64,000 nt of DNA from Cellvibrio sp. UBA7671 (GCA_002483145.1 DLHJ01000019.1:124001-188000), one strand, 5' to 3'; counted from the first letter of the stretch, positions 1-9,689 are shown. The notes: generated by a model from the sequence alone, not told the origin. Translations and numbers: made by a program.

Positions 1-1
1 T

Positions 2-862
2 TTGGTCGGCAAAGGATGGAAAAAAATCTATGTGCCGCTGAGTTGCTTTAAACAAGAGCAAGATAATTTCTCGGCGACGACTATGCCTTTTGCATTGGAA
101 GTGGGTGGTGCAGGTGAAGTTGCTGTCGCCAATGTACAACTCTTAATTCAAACACCTAAAGACGTAACGCTCGCCACCTGCCCGGATTACAAAACTGTAT
201 CGGTTACGCCGGGCATGTTAAATGAATGGTGGTCAATCGACTGGTGGTTGCCGCGTCACGAACAGAAACTGGCTGATGCTAAAGCAATAAAAGCGAAAGG
301 TGGAAAAATCGATTTACTGTTTATTGGCGATTCCATTACCCAGGGTTGGGAAAAAGAAGGTGCGGCTGTGTGGGAAAAACACTACGCAAAACGTAATGCT
401 TTTGCGATAGGTTTTGGCGGCGATCGTACCGAGAATGTGCTCTGGCGTTTTCAGCACGGTGCATTGGAAAATATGTCGCCCAAGTTGGTAGTCATGATGA
501 TCGGCACCAACAACACCGGTCATCGCCATGAAAATCCGGCAACTACGGCAGCAGGAATTAAAAACTTGCTAAATGAATTGCAACAGCGTTTACCTCAATC
601 AAAAGTGCTGTTATTGGCTGTGTTTCCGCGCGATGAGAAGCCCGATGGTCAGTTGCGCCAGATCAATAACGGTGTAAATACGATCATTAAAGATTATGCT
701 GATAACAAGAAAATATTTTTTGCGGATATTAACTCCGTATTTTTAACCAAAGAGGGTGTATTGCCAGAGGTGATTATGCCGGATCTTTTGCATCCGAATG
801 AGAAAGGCTATGAGCTGTGGGCAAAAGCACTGGAACCCCATCTGCAGAAGCTCTTAAAGTAA
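2..862 (+). CDS. GDSL-family esterase with N-terminal GH3-type ExoP-like domain (5' partial)
   Basis: The gene is cut by the left edge; the first in-frame TTG is almost certainly internal. Residues about 1-50 (GWKKIYVPLSCF ... VANVQLL) resemble the C-terminal beta-sandwich (ExoP/galactose-binding-like) domain of GH3 exo-beta-glucosidases. Residues about 100-286 form an SGNH/GDSL hydrolase of the PAF-acetylhydrolase type: block I GDSIT with Ser111, the GTNN block, and the DLLHPNEKGY block carrying the catalytic Asp-x-x-His. GDSL enzymes of this group usually remove acetyl groups from polysaccharides. The upstream part is therefore probably a GH3 beta-glycosidase, making a bifunctional glycosidase-esterase, but only the tail is visible. 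A strong terminator follows the stop, so GH95 downstream has its own promoter. The esterase call is firm; the GH3 part is inference from a short stretch. Confidence 0.8.
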   Translation: MVGKGWKKIYVPLSCFKQEQDNFSATTMPFALEVGGAGEVAVANVQLLIQTPKDVTLATCPDYKTVSVTPGMLNEWWSIDWWLPRHEQKLADAKAIKAKGGKIDLLFIGDSITQGWEKEGAAVWEKHYAKRNAFAIGFGGDRTENVLWRFQHGALENMSPKLVVMMIGTNNTGHRHENPATTAAGIKNLLNELQQRLPQSKVLLLAVFPRDEKPDGQLRQINNGVNTIIKDYADNKKIFFADINSVFLTKEGVLPEVIMPDLLHPNEKGYELWAKALEPHLQKLLK

Positions 863-868
863 GTATTG

Positions 869-897
869 AAATCGGCGCCTGGTGCGCCGATTTTTTT
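869..897 (+). terminator. Intrinsic terminator after the GDSL esterase gene
   Basis: A perfect 10-bp stem (AAATCGGCGC at 869-878 paired with GCGCCGATTT at 884-893) with a 5-nt loop, followed by a T run. It begins 7 nt after the stop codon. Confidence 0.85.
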
Positions 898-980
898 AAG
901 TTAAGTAATTGTTTTCGACAGACGCTTTGCTTTCCTATAAAAACACCATTAGAACTAAATAAAAACGGAGTGTTTGTGCA

Positions 981-3455
981 ATGAGAATCCTGATTACTAT
1001 TCTATTACTAATGTGCGCGAGCATTAGCGTGAGCGCTAATCAATCCCATAAACTGTGGTATGCCCAACCCGCTGCGGTGTGGGAAGAGGCATTGCCCTTG
1101 GGAAATGGGCGGCTGGGCGCCATGGTGTATGGCAATCCTGCGAATGACACAATTCAATTAAATGAAAATACTTTTTGGGCTGGCGGCCCGCACAACAATC
1201 TCAATCCGGCGGCATTAGAATCCCTGCCGGAGATTCGTCGATTAATTGCAACGGGTGATTACCCCGCTGCTGAAGCGCTGGCTGCAAAAACCATTACCAG
1301 TCAGGGCGCCCATGGCATGCCCTATCAAACAGCAGGTAATTTACAACTGGAATTCCCTGGTCACAGTCAGTATCAACAATATTATCGCGAACTCGATATT
1401 GGCAACGCTCTGGCCACTACACGCTATCAAGTGAAGGATGTGGTGTTTACACGTGAAGTGTTCAGCTCTTTTGTCGATCAAGTTGTTGTGGTGAAGTTGA
1501 GTGCGAGCAAAACAGGGCAACTCAATTTCAGTGCACATCTATCTCATCCTTCCCAAGCTGTTTTTTCGCAAGAGGATGCAAATACCTTGGCGATGCAAGT
1601 GCAATCCAAAGATCACGAAGGCATCAAAGGGCAAGTCAAGCTCGCATCGCTATTAAATGTGAGTGCAAGTGGTGGCAAGCTTACGCAGCGCGATAATCGT
1701 ATTCAGGTTGCCAATGCAGATTCCGTGGTGATACTGATTTCCATGGCAACCAATTTTGTTAAATATAATGATATCAGTGCAAATGCCTTGGAGCGTTCAC
1801 GTCAGTATCTTGCACAAGCAAAACGGAATTTTGAAAATAATCAATTTGCTGTCCGTAAAACAGCGCACAGCAATTTTTATCAACAGTATTTCAATCGCGT
1901 GAGCCTTAATTTGGGTAAAAGCGAGTTTGCGCAGGAACCCACGGATCAACGCATCCGTTTATTTGCCAATCGCCATGATCCGGAGTTAGCCAGTCTCTAT
2001 TTCCAATTTGGGCGCTACTTATTAATTTCTTCATCGCAACCGGGTGGCCAGCCAGCTAATCTTCAAGGCTTATGGAATCATCGGCAAGATCCGCCCTGGG
2101 ATAGCAAATACACACTCAACATTAATGCTGAAATGAATTACTGGCCCGCAGAGGTCACTAACTTAAGTGAGTTACATGAGCCGCTGATCACCATGACCAA
2201 AGAGTTGGCGATAACCGGACAGGAGAGCGCTAAAACCATGTATGGCGCACGTGGTTGGATGGCACACCATAATACGGATATTTGGCGCATCACCGGCGGT
2301 GTGGATCACACTTGGGGTTCATGGCCAACAAGCAATGCCTGGCTGAGCCAACACCTGTGGGAAAAATATTTATACACGGGTGATAAAAAATACTTGGCCG
2401 ATGTCTACCCGGTGATGAAATCAGCCGTCACTTTTTTCGAAGATTTTTTAATTGAATCACCCAACAAAAAATGGCTGATTGTTTCACCTTCAATGTCACC
2501 GGAAAATGCACCCAAGGCGACGGGCACAAAAATCGCGGCGGGCGTGACTATGGATAATCAACTTTTGTTTGATCTATATAGCAATACCATCGCTGCCGCA
2601 AAAATTCTGGGTGAAGATAAAGCGCAAATTCCGGTTTGGGAAAAAACGCTCGCGCGTTTACCGCCAATGCAAATTGGTAAATACCATCAACTACAGGAGT
2701 GGCTGGAGGACTGGGATGATCCGCAGGATCAGCATCGCCATGTCTCGCATTTGTATGGGCTTTATCCCAGCAATCAAATATCGCCCATTCGTTCGCCGGA
2801 ATTATTCAGTGCAGCGCGGGTGAGTATGGAGCAACGCGGTGATCCATCTACCGGTTGGTCGATGAATTGGAAAATCAATTTATGGGCCCGTTTGTTGGAT
2901 GGTGATCGCGCATTTAAATTAATGTGCGACCAAATTAAACCTGCATTAACACTGGACGGTAGTGTGAATGAAAGTGGCGGTACTTATCCCAATATGTTTG
3001 ATGCACATCCTCCATTCCAGATCGATGGCAATTTTGGTTTTACTTCGGGTATGGCTGAAATGCTGGCGCAAAGCTATGACGGCGCAGTGCACTTGTTACC
3101 GGCATTGCCGCAGGCCTGGCCTGAAGGTGAAGTAAAAGGTTTGGTGATGCGCGGCGGTTTTGTAGTGGATATGCGCTGGGCTGAGGGTCAGATTAGGGAA
3201 TTAAAAATACATTCACGTCTCGGCGGTAATTTGCGTTTGCGCACCCATTCCCTTCTTCCAGCGGTAAACAATTTCAAGGTGAAAAAAATTACGGGTAACG
3301 GAAAAAATCCCAATCCTTATTATCAACAGGCTCAGATCAAAAAACCGCTAAAAAACACCACCAAAGCAATGCCGCAGCTATCGCTTGCAAATGCCTATTT
3401 GGTTGATGTTACTACGGAAGCGGGGCACGATTACGTTTGGGGCGCAAGTCAATAG
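981..3455 (+). CDS. GH95 family alpha-L-fucosidase (or alpha-L-galactosidase)
   Basis: 824 residues, the usual GH95 length. The N-terminus is a signal peptide (about 20 residues, ending SVSA-NQ), so the enzyme is exported. The GH95 N-terminal signature LPLGNGRLGAMVYG is near residue 40. The catalytic groups known from Bifidobacterium AfcA have counterparts: the Asn pair N380/N382 in LNINAEMNYW, the acid Glu511 in SPENAP, and Asp682 in QIDGNFG. GH95 enzymes invert alpha-1,2-fucosyl linkages, and some remove alpha-L-galactose; in plant-biomass degraders they trim xyloglucan side chains. The adjacent acetyl-esterase-type gene fits hemicellulose debranching. A CGGAG sequence lies 12 nt before the ATG. 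Fucose and galactose specificity cannot be separated from sequence alone. Confidence 0.9.
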   Translation: MRILITILLLMCASISVSANQSHKLWYAQPAAVWEEALPLGNGRLGAMVYGNPANDTIQLNENTFWAGGPHNNLNPAALESLPEIRRLIATGDYPAAEALAAKTITSQGAHGMPYQTAGNLQLEFPGHSQYQQYYRELDIGNALATTRYQVKDVVFTREVFSSFVDQVVVVKLSASKTGQLNFSAHLSHPSQAVFSQEDANTLAMQVQSKDHEGIKGQVKLASLLNVSASGGKLTQRDNRIQVANADSVVILISMATNFVKYNDISANALERSRQYLAQAKRNFENNQFAVRKTAHSNFYQQYFNRVSLNLGKSEFAQEPTDQRIRLFANRHDPELASLYFQFGRYLLISSSQPGGQPANLQGLWNHRQDPPWDSKYTLNINAEMNYWPAEVTNLSELHEPLITMTKELAITGQESAKTMYGARGWMAHHNTDIWRITGGVDHTWGSWPTSNAWLSQHLWEKYLYTGDKKYLADVYPVMKSAVTFFEDFLIESPNKKWLIVSPSMSPENAPKATGTKIAAGVTMDNQLLFDLYSNTIAAAKILGEDKAQIPVWEKTLARLPPMQIGKYHQLQEWLEDWDDPQDQHRHVSHLYGLYPSNQISPIRSPELFSAARVSMEQRGDPSTGWSMNWKINLWARLLDGDRAFKLMCDQIKPALTLDGSVNESGGTYPNMFDAHPPFQIDGNFGFTSGMAEMLAQSYDGAVHLLPALPQAWPEGEVKGLVMRGGFVVDMRWAEGQIRELKIHSRLGGNLRLRTHSLLPAVNNFKVKKITGNGKNPNPYYQQAQIKKPLKNTTKAMPQLSLANAYLVDVTTEAGHDYVWGASQ

Positions 3456-3525
3456 GCCGATTAATGCTATATTCATCAACTCGGGTGTATAAGCAAAAAC
3501 TTACCTCAATCAAGGAGACAGTATT

Positions 3526-4143
3526 ATGAACAAGCTATTGTTAGGTTTTGTCGCCGTTATCGGTACCACAGTTTTATCATCGCAAGCTGAGCCAATCAAA
3601 GTTGATATGAAAGCGGGGTTGTGGGAAAACAATATGACTTGGGATGCAGATAGCGCCAAGGAAATGCAGGCCATGCAAACCGATCAAATGAAAGCAGCTA
3701 TGGAGCAAATGAAAGAGCAATTCGCCAATATGCCGCCGGAGCAGCGTAAACAAATGGAGGCGATAATGGCGCAATCGGGTATGGAAATCAAAGATGACGG
3801 AGTTAGTTTCAAGAATGATCAGGTGCAGGTATCGCCATCGGGGACTAACGTAAAAAGTTGCATCACTCAAGCGGAAATTGATCGTGGTGAGTTGCCGGAT
3901 GATGTCGATGGCTGCAAATCTACTATTACAAAAATCAGCGCCACCCGGTTCAAATCTACCTATGTGTGTTCAGGTGAAGAACAAGCCAGGGGTGAGAGTG
4001 AGGTGAATTTTCACTCACCTAAACATTATTCTGGCACAGGAACCATGGTGCATATGATGAACGGGGAAAAGCGCACCATGAATTTTAAAATGGAAGGTAA
4101 GTGGTTGGGCAGTGATTGTGGTGATATCAAACCAGCACAATAG
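3526..4143 (+). CDS. DUF3617 family periplasmic protein
   Basis: 205 residues with a signal peptide (cleavage near SSQA-EP) and a good ribosome site (AAGGAGACAGT) before the ATG. The layout matches DUF3617: the opening 'GLWE' strand, a charged Met/Gln-rich middle (about residues 45-90, probably helical), then a beta-rich C-terminal half with four cysteines (C113, C126, C147 and a C in GSDCGD) that could pair as disulfides in the periplasm. The function of the family is unknown. It is the last gene before a convergent terminator and has no obvious partner. Confidence 0.8.
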   Translation: MNKLLLGFVAVIGTTVLSSQAEPIKVDMKAGLWENNMTWDADSAKEMQAMQTDQMKAAMEQMKEQFANMPPEQRKQMEAIMAQSGMEIKDDGVSFKNDQVQVSPSGTNVKSCITQAEIDRGELPDDVDGCKSTITKISATRFKSTYVCSGEEQARGESEVNFHSPKHYSGTGTMVHMMNGEKRTMNFKMEGKWLGSDCGDIKPAQ

Positions 4144-4173
4144 CTGGAACATAGCGGTAAATTTTTAAAACTT

Positions 4174-4198
4174 GGGCGCGATTGGCGCCCTTGTTTTT
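4174..4198. terminator. Bidirectional intrinsic terminator between the DUF3617 gene and chrA
   Basis: GGGCGC at 4174-4179 pairs with GCGCCC at 4185-4190 across a 5-nt loop. It is flanked by an A-rich left side and TTGTTTTT on the right, so it can serve both convergent genes. Confidence 0.75.
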
Positions 4199-5540
4199 AT
4201 CCAACTACAAATTTCACCGCAATACCCAGTAAGGCACAAATCCCCAATACTTTCATGATGCTCAGCTTCCAATAAAATAATAAAGCACTGGCAAGAATGC
4301 CTATCGTTAATGCGATCCAATCTATTTGCAATAGCCAACCTGATTCCGTTCCCTCAGGCCAGAGCGTGTGATAAGCAAAAAATAATGCGAGGTTAATGAT
4401 CACACCCACGATTGCAGCAGTAATTGCTGTTAACGGGGCAGTGAAATGCAAATTGCTTTGGGTGGACTCCACTAGCGGGCCACCAGCGAGAATAAAAATA
4501 AACGAAGGTAAAAATGTAAACCAGGTCACCAGTGTTGCAGCAATCGCGCCTGCTAAAAATAATTGCTCGGCGCCGAGAAATTGCTGGGTATAGGCACCCA
4601 CAAATCCTACAAACGCGACCACCATAATTAATGGCCCGGGGGTGGTTTCGCCGAGCGCCAAACCATCCATCATTTGCGCCGGTGTCAACCATTGGTAATT
4701 AACCACTGCACCTTGGTAAACATAAGGTAGAACGGCATAGGCACCGCCAAACGTCAGCAGTGCAGCGGTGGTGAAAAACCAGGCCATTTGGGTAAAGCCG
4801 TGTTGCCAACCGAAACTGGTGCCGAGCAATAGCATGGGCAATATCCACAGTAGTAATCCGCATGCAATCACTAATATCAAGCGTGCCGTGCGAAATTTTG
4901 CATGCGCGGGTGTGGGTGTTGCATCATCGATAATCGCGGCGCCGTAATTTTTCTGGTTCGCCTGGTGTTTGGCGCTGGCATTAAATAATTGCGGTGCAAA
5001 TTTTCCACCTAACCAGCCAATAATCCCTGCTGCCAGCACAATCAATGGAAAGGGTAGGTGCAGGGCAAAAATGGCAATAAAGGCGGCAAATGCGATACCC
5101 CATAACCAATTATTTTTTAAACTGCGTGAACCAATGCGATGTGCCGCCTGCACCACAATGGCAGCTACCGCCGGTTTAATGCCGTAGAAAATTCCGGCAA
5201 TGAATGTGAGATGTCCATAGGCAATATAAAGCCAGGAAAGCAAAATTAAAATAAATAACGAGGGTAAAACAAACAGCACACCGGCAATGATTCCACCCCA
5301 GGTGCGATGCATTAGCCAGCCGATATAAGTGGCGAGTTGTTGCGCCTCTGGCCCCGGCAGAAGCATGCAGTAATTAAGCGCATGCAAAAAACGTTTCTCG
5401 GAAATCCAGCGGCGCTGTTCCACTAATTCCTGATGCATGATGGCGATTTGTCCGGCAGGGCCACCAAAACTGATAAAGCCTAGTTTGAGCCAGAATTTTA
5501 ACGCTTGCCAGAGGCTGACCGGGGGGGGAGGTGTATTCAT
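4197..5540 (-). CDS. chrA: Chromate transporter, ChrA family
   Basis: 447 residues, mostly membrane segments. There are two CHR domains: the first has FGGPAGQIAIMHQELVEQ and LLPGPEAQQLATYIGW near the N-terminus; the second has LTFGGAYAVLPYV and ETTPGPLIMVVAFVGF after residue about 255. This is the standard two-domain ChrA arrangement. Members export chromate or move sulfate-like anions; the substrate is not decided by sequence. The start is the ATG at 5540, preceded by AAGGCATCCGC. Codons 4-7 are proline codons containing a run of eight C (5521-5528 on the opposite strand), a possible slippage tract just after the start. Confidence 0.88.
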   Translation of the reverse strand: MNTPPPPVSLWQALKFWLKLGFISFGGPAGQIAIMHQELVEQRRWISEKRFLHALNYCMLLPGPEAQQLATYIGWLMHRTWGGIIAGVLFVLPSLFILILLSWLYIAYGHLTFIAGIFYGIKPAVAAIVVQAAHRIGSRSLKNNWLWGIAFAAFIAIFALHLPFPLIVLAAGIIGWLGGKFAPQLFNASAKHQANQKNYGAAIIDDATPTPAHAKFRTARLILVIACGLLLWILPMLLLGTSFGWQHGFTQMAWFFTTAALLTFGGAYAVLPYVYQGAVVNYQWLTPAQMMDGLALGETTPGPLIMVVAFVGFVGAYTQQFLGAEQLFLAGAIAATLVTWFTFLPSFIFILAGGPLVESTQSNLHFTAPLTAITAAIVGVIINLALFFAYHTLWPEGTESGWLLQIDWIALTIGILASALLFYWKLSIMKVLGICALLGIAVKFVVG

Positions 5541-5726
5541 GCGGATGCCTTGTTATAACTTTTTCGATAGGGTACATCATAACAAGCAATTGGATTGCTC
5601 AACAGTAAGACGCAAGTGGGATGTAATCCTCTTGTCACAAAGTCGTCATATAGTGCACCGCTTCAGAGGTCGGTAGATATTTCCCTCGTCTATCGACTAT
5701 TCGACAATGAAAACCAGAGAGCCTTT

Positions 5727-7454
5727 ATGTCCCCCAAATCCCACAAGCATATGCATTACAACGTGGCCTTGGTCGATAAATTATGGAATTTAAAACGGCT
5801 GTGCGAAGCTCACTTAAAAATGCACATTCCGTTGAATATGGTACTGAAGGATGAAGAATATCGCGCTGAGTTGTTAGAAAAAGCCCTGACTGCAAATGAT
5901 GATGAATTAACCAAACTGGTGTGGGATGTGCGCCAGATGGAAGATTCAATAGTAACCGCAACTCACACTGGTGATGAGTTTTCACCCAAAAAGAAAACAC
6001 GCGGCACCATTAAACTCAGTTTTATTGCAGCAGTAGCGTGCTCGTTATTGCTGCTCTTGAGTGGATATTTATTGCGCTCATTTTTACCGCTTGATGCGGG
6101 CGAAGTGTTTGTGTTGCAGGCGATTACTGAAACGCGGGTGAAGTCCGCTGTTAAGCCTCAGCAACAAGTTTATGTTCCCGGTAGCCCGGTGATACGTGCG
6201 AGCAAGCCGCTGTTCCGTGTGCATGGTTCCAATACCGTTGGTGAAAAATTAACACCGCGGTTGGTGGAGTCTTATTTGATGGCGCGTGGCGCTACGGATA
6301 TTAAAACCGAGCAAGGTAAAGCACCCACTGAAAAAGCGGTCAGTGCACAGCTTAATGGCCGCATCGAATTTATCGAAATCCATGCTCATGGTTCCAGTAC
6401 GGCGTTTACCGATTTACTGCAGGGCAGTGCGGAGTTGGGTATGTCGTCGCGCCGTATTAAAGAGCAGGAACGCGAGCTATTACTGGGTAAAAGTGGTGAC
6501 CTGACTGAGCCTGGCAGTGAGCATATTATCGGGTTGGATGGTCTGGCCATTATTACCAATACGCAAAATTCGATTAGCCAACTCTCGATTCCACAATTGG
6601 TGAAAATATTTTCCGGCGAAGTGACTAACTGGTCTGAACTGGGAGGTAAAGACTTGCCTATCACTCTTTATGCGCGCGACGAAAACTCCGGTACCTGGGA
6701 TTCAATTAAAAGTATGGTGCTTGACCCCGCCAAGGTAACGCTTGCGCTCACAGCCAAACGTTTTGAGTCCAGTACTGAGTTGTCGGATTTAGTGGCAAAA
6801 GATGAAGGCGCTATAGGTTTTATCGGCTTGCCCTATGTGCGCCGCGCAAAATTATTGGCAATTTCCACCACCAAAACATCCAAAGCGATTTTACCCACGC
6901 ACTTTACCGTGAGCACAGAAGACTACCCACTCGCACGCCGTTTGTATTTTTATCTGCCGCAAAAAAATATCAATACCGATGCGGAAGAGTTTGTGAAGTT
7001 CAGTGCAACCGAGCGCGGCCAAAGTATCGTGGAAGATATAGGCCTGGTATCGCAAAATATTAAAACTGGCCAGCCGTTCAATAATAATTTTTACCCTGAA
7101 GAGATGCGCAGCCTGACGGCGCGCTCGCAGCGCTTGTCGATTAACTTTCGCTTTAAAGATGGCAGCGACGAATTGGATACCAAGAGTATTTCTGACCTTG
7201 ATCGCCTGGTGAAGTACGTAGAAATCAACTCCCCCAAACGTGTGCAGCTCTTTGGTTTTTCTGATAGCGAGGGTGACAAGGCGCAAAATGTTGAGTTGTC
7301 GTTGCGCCGAGCCAAAGTAGTTGAGCAGCATTTAATTGCGCGCGGGATTTATCCGTTGGTAGCGCGCGGTATGGGCGAGGAGGCACCGCTGGCGAGCAGT
7401 AAATCGGAAGAGGGGCGTCGCATGAATCGCCGTGTAGAAGTGTGGATTTTATAA
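5727..7454 (+). CDS. Membrane-anchored PstS-like phosphate-binding protein fused to an OmpA peptidoglycan-binding domain
   Basis: 575 residues from the ATG at 5727, chosen over an upstream ATG at 5595 because AGAGAG precedes it and the extra N-terminal stretch looks non-coding. Order: a cytoplasmic N-terminal segment (1-95), one transmembrane helix (about 97-120), a PstS-like periplasmic substrate-binding domain from about residue 163 (FRVHGSNTVG, the SSTAF...SAELGMSSRRI switch region, NSGTWD), and an OmpA/MotB-type domain (about 470-575; GFSDSEGD, RRAKVVEQHL, NRRVEVWIL). It should sit in the inner membrane, bind a phosphate-like anion in the periplasm, and grip peptidoglycan. No Pst transporter genes are adjacent. 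A role in sensing rather than uptake is inference. Confidence 0.8.
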   Translation: MSPKSHKHMHYNVALVDKLWNLKRLCEAHLKMHIPLNMVLKDEEYRAELLEKALTANDDELTKLVWDVRQMEDSIVTATHTGDEFSPKKKTRGTIKLSFIAAVACSLLLLLSGYLLRSFLPLDAGEVFVLQAITETRVKSAVKPQQQVYVPGSPVIRASKPLFRVHGSNTVGEKLTPRLVESYLMARGATDIKTEQGKAPTEKAVSAQLNGRIEFIEIHAHGSSTAFTDLLQGSAELGMSSRRIKEQERELLLGKSGDLTEPGSEHIIGLDGLAIITNTQNSISQLSIPQLVKIFSGEVTNWSELGGKDLPITLYARDENSGTWDSIKSMVLDPAKVTLALTAKRFESSTELSDLVAKDEGAIGFIGLPYVRRAKLLAISTTKTSKAILPTHFTVSTEDYPLARRLYFYLPQKNINTDAEEFVKFSATERGQSIVEDIGLVSQNIKTGQPFNNNFYPEEMRSLTARSQRLSINFRFKDGSDELDTKSISDLDRLVKYVEINSPKRVQLFGFSDSEGDKAQNVELSLRRAKVVEQHLIARGIYPLVARGMGEEAPLASSKSEEGRRMNRRVEVWIL

Positions 7455-7494
7455 TTGCCGGTGACACGTTCTGCTCATGAAGAGTCCGTCCCAT

Positions 7495-7533
7495 AAAAAA
7501 GCCCCGCCCAATAGTATTGGGTGGGGCTTTTTT
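7495..7533. terminator. Bidirectional terminator between the PstS/OmpA gene and the chemoreceptor gene
   Basis: A 16-bp stem with one G-T wobble (AAAAAAGCCCCGCCCA at 7495-7510, partner 7518-7533) and a 7-nt loop. A and T runs at the two ends allow termination of both convergent genes. Confidence 0.9.
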
Positions 7534-7542
7534 ATTTAGCGG

Positions 7543-9048
7543 TTAACGCACTTTAAAAAATTCCATCATCTGCTGCAATTGCAAGGCTTGGCTGGTGAGT
7601 TCTTCGGCCGTGGAATAAAGCTCTTCCGCGGAAGAAGAATTTTGTTGGGTGGCGATACTGATTTGCGAAATCGCGATGGTAATTTGGTTGGCGCCCATGG
7701 TTTGTTCATCGCTTGCGGCAGAAATTTCTTGCACTAAATCAGCAGTCTTTTTAATGGCGGGGACTATTTCATCCAATAGCTGCCCTGCGCTTTCCGCGAG
7801 TTTTACTGAGCCTCCTGCAAGTTCCCCAATTTCTTTCGCTGCGGTTTGGCTGCGACCAGCGAGTTTGCGCACTTCACTGGCGACTACTGCAAAGCCGCGC
7901 CCGTGTTCACCGGCGCGCCCGGCTTCAATTGCTGCATTGAGCGCAAGTAAATTAGTTTGGTAGGCAATATCATCAATCACACTGATTTTTTGCGCAATTT
8001 TACGCATAGCTTCTACGGTGTTTTTTACTGCGCTGCCGCCATCATTTGCTTCGCGCGCGCTTTTGCTGGCAAGGCTATCGGTGACTTTGGCGTTATCGCT
8101 ATTTTGTCCAATAGAGGCGGTAATTTCTTCCATTGAGGCGCTGGTCTCTTCAATGCTCGCGGCTTGCTGTGTTGCCGCCTGGCTAAGCGACTGCGCTGTC
8201 GCACTTAATTCTTCTGATGCGGAAGAAAGTGAATCGGCAGTGGAGCGTACATCGCCAATAATTTCCGATAATTTTGTAACCATTTGGCGGATGGCAAACA
8301 GGATACTGCTTTGGTCTTTGGGATTAAGATCCACTTTTACCGAGAGATCACCTTCGGCAATGCGATAAATTACATCGGCAGTGTAATTGGGTTCACCACC
8401 CAATTGCCGCAGTAAACTGCGCGTGATGACAAAGCTGAGTAATATCGCGATCAAAATAGCGGAGCCGATAATAATGCTATTGAGCCTAAGCGTGTCGTGA
8501 TAGCGTTTGGTGGAGCGTTCGTATTCTTGTTTAGCTACGGTCACCTGCAATTTATTGAGTTCCGTAAATACTTCGTTGAGTGGGTCGAAGATCGGGTAAA
8601 TTCCAGTTTGGGTAAAACCGTTGATTGCTTCTACATTATTGCTGCTGTACCACTTCTGTAAATCGGCCAATTGTTGATGCGTTCTATCGATTAGCGGAGC
8701 GGCCTTTTTAATAAGTGCTTTTTCTTCATCAATCAAAAAAGTAGTTAGATAATATTCCCAGAGTTTATCCGTATTGGGTAAAACCTCTTGGGTAATTTTT
8801 AGTGCTTCTTGCGTAGTCATTATGCCCTTGACGGTTTTCTGTGGGACATCGACCAGAATGAGCGCAAAGTTATCAATCACCTCTTTCAGATCGCGCATAG
8901 GTTCAACACGATCCACATAAACGGTGTGCATGCCCTGGTTTGCATCGCTCATGCCTTTAATACCCATGGCACCGATGAGGATCATAAATGCCAGCAGTAT
9001 GCCTGCGAGCATAGCGAGGCGCAGTGCGACTTTCATATTGTTGAACAT
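7543..9048 (-). CDS. Methyl-accepting chemotaxis protein
   Basis: 501 residues from the ATG at 9048, which has AGGAG seven bases upstream; a longer frame opening at 9078 is less likely. Order: TM1 (about 8-30), a periplasmic four-helix-bundle type sensor (about 31-185), TM2 (about 187-208), HAMP ([20 protein letters not shown]), then a long MCP signalling coiled coil whose hairpin tip contains [20 protein letters not shown]. The tip is the CheA/CheW contact site. The ligand is unknown. No che genes are in the window, so it works with machinery encoded elsewhere; motAB near 52-54 kb shows the cell is motile. Confidence 0.93.
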   Translation of the reverse strand: MFNNMKVALRLAMLAGILLAFMILIGAMGIKGMSDANQGMHTVYVDRVEPMRDLKEVIDNFALILVDVPQKTVKGIMTTQEALKITQEVLPNTDKLWEYYLTTFLIDEEKALIKKAAPLIDRTHQQLADLQKWYSSNNVEAINGFTQTGIYPIFDPLNEVFTELNKLQVTVAKQEYERSTKRYHDTLRLNSIIIGSAILIAILLSFVITRSLLRQLGGEPNYTADVIYRIAEGDLSVKVDLNPKDQSSILFAIRQMVTKLSEIIGDVRSTADSLSSASEELSATAQSLSQAATQQAASIEETSASMEEITASIGQNSDNAKVTDSLASKSAREANDGGSAVKNTVEAMRKIAQKISVIDDIAYQTNLLALNAAIEAGRAGEHGRGFAVVASEVRKLAGRSQTAAKEIGELAGGSVKLAESAGQLLDEIVPAIKKTADLVQEISAASDEQTMGANQITIAISQISIATQQNSSSAEELYSTAEELTSQALQLQQMMEFFKVR

Positions 9049-9314
9049 GGAGAAACTCCTTGATGCGAGATCGGGCACCGGGAGCCAACAATTATTGGAC
9101 GATAATTTTTATAGAAAATGATCCAAAAAAGGCTTCCGACGTAGCGGTTGCTGCTATGAACCTTAGTAAGCAAGGAGATGTTTGTCAAAAATGGTAATGA
9201 CTTTAAGCGACCTCGCACCATAACTGAGCATCCCTCTGGAGTGGGAGGAGGCTGCGGCAGTGGGGTGGACTGTGGTGAGGTGAGTTTTTCGGGAATGAGA
9301 GCAGTGGCAGGTGG

Positions 9315-9689
9315 TTATTTTTGCGCGAGTAACCAGAGCTTTGCACTCTCGACGTCGTGAAACAATTTGCCATAGCTGACTGAACGATTAGCGAGTACGT
9401 TGTATACGAATTCGGTGGTCTCACGGGTGCGCGGGTTGTTATCTACCCAGGCAAATTGATATTTGGTTGTAATCCCGAGTTTTTTAAACATCGCCGGGTG
9501 GTCAAATGCTTCGAGCGTGGTTACAGAGTCGAGCAGGTATTGCTCACCAAGCACCCGGTAACATTGATATTGCTCACAGGCCGCGACCACTTGCTGCCAG
9601 AAATACAACGCGTTCTCGTAATTGCCGATGCCTTTCACCTTTACGTGAAGGTAGTTTTCATGCGGAGTGACATTAATTTCCAATTTCAT
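9315..9689 (-). CDS. STAS/SpoIIAA-like small protein
   Basis: 124 residues, no signal peptide and no membrane segment. An opening beta strand (MKLEINVTPHENYLHVKVKG), alternating helices and strands, and a late FHDVESAKLWLL helix resemble the SpoIIAA/STAS-like fold of small cytoplasmic proteins. There is no recognisable phosphorylatable Ser as in true anti-anti-sigma factors, so the function is open. It starts 23 nt after the GST gene on the same strand and is probably co-transcribed with it. Confidence 0.6.
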   Translation of the reverse strand: MKLEINVTPHENYLHVKVKGIGNYENALYFWQQVVAACEQYQCYRVLGEQYLLDSVTTLEAFDHPAMFKKLGITTKYQFAWVDNNPRTRETTEFVYNVLANRSVSYGKLFHDVESAKLWLLAQK

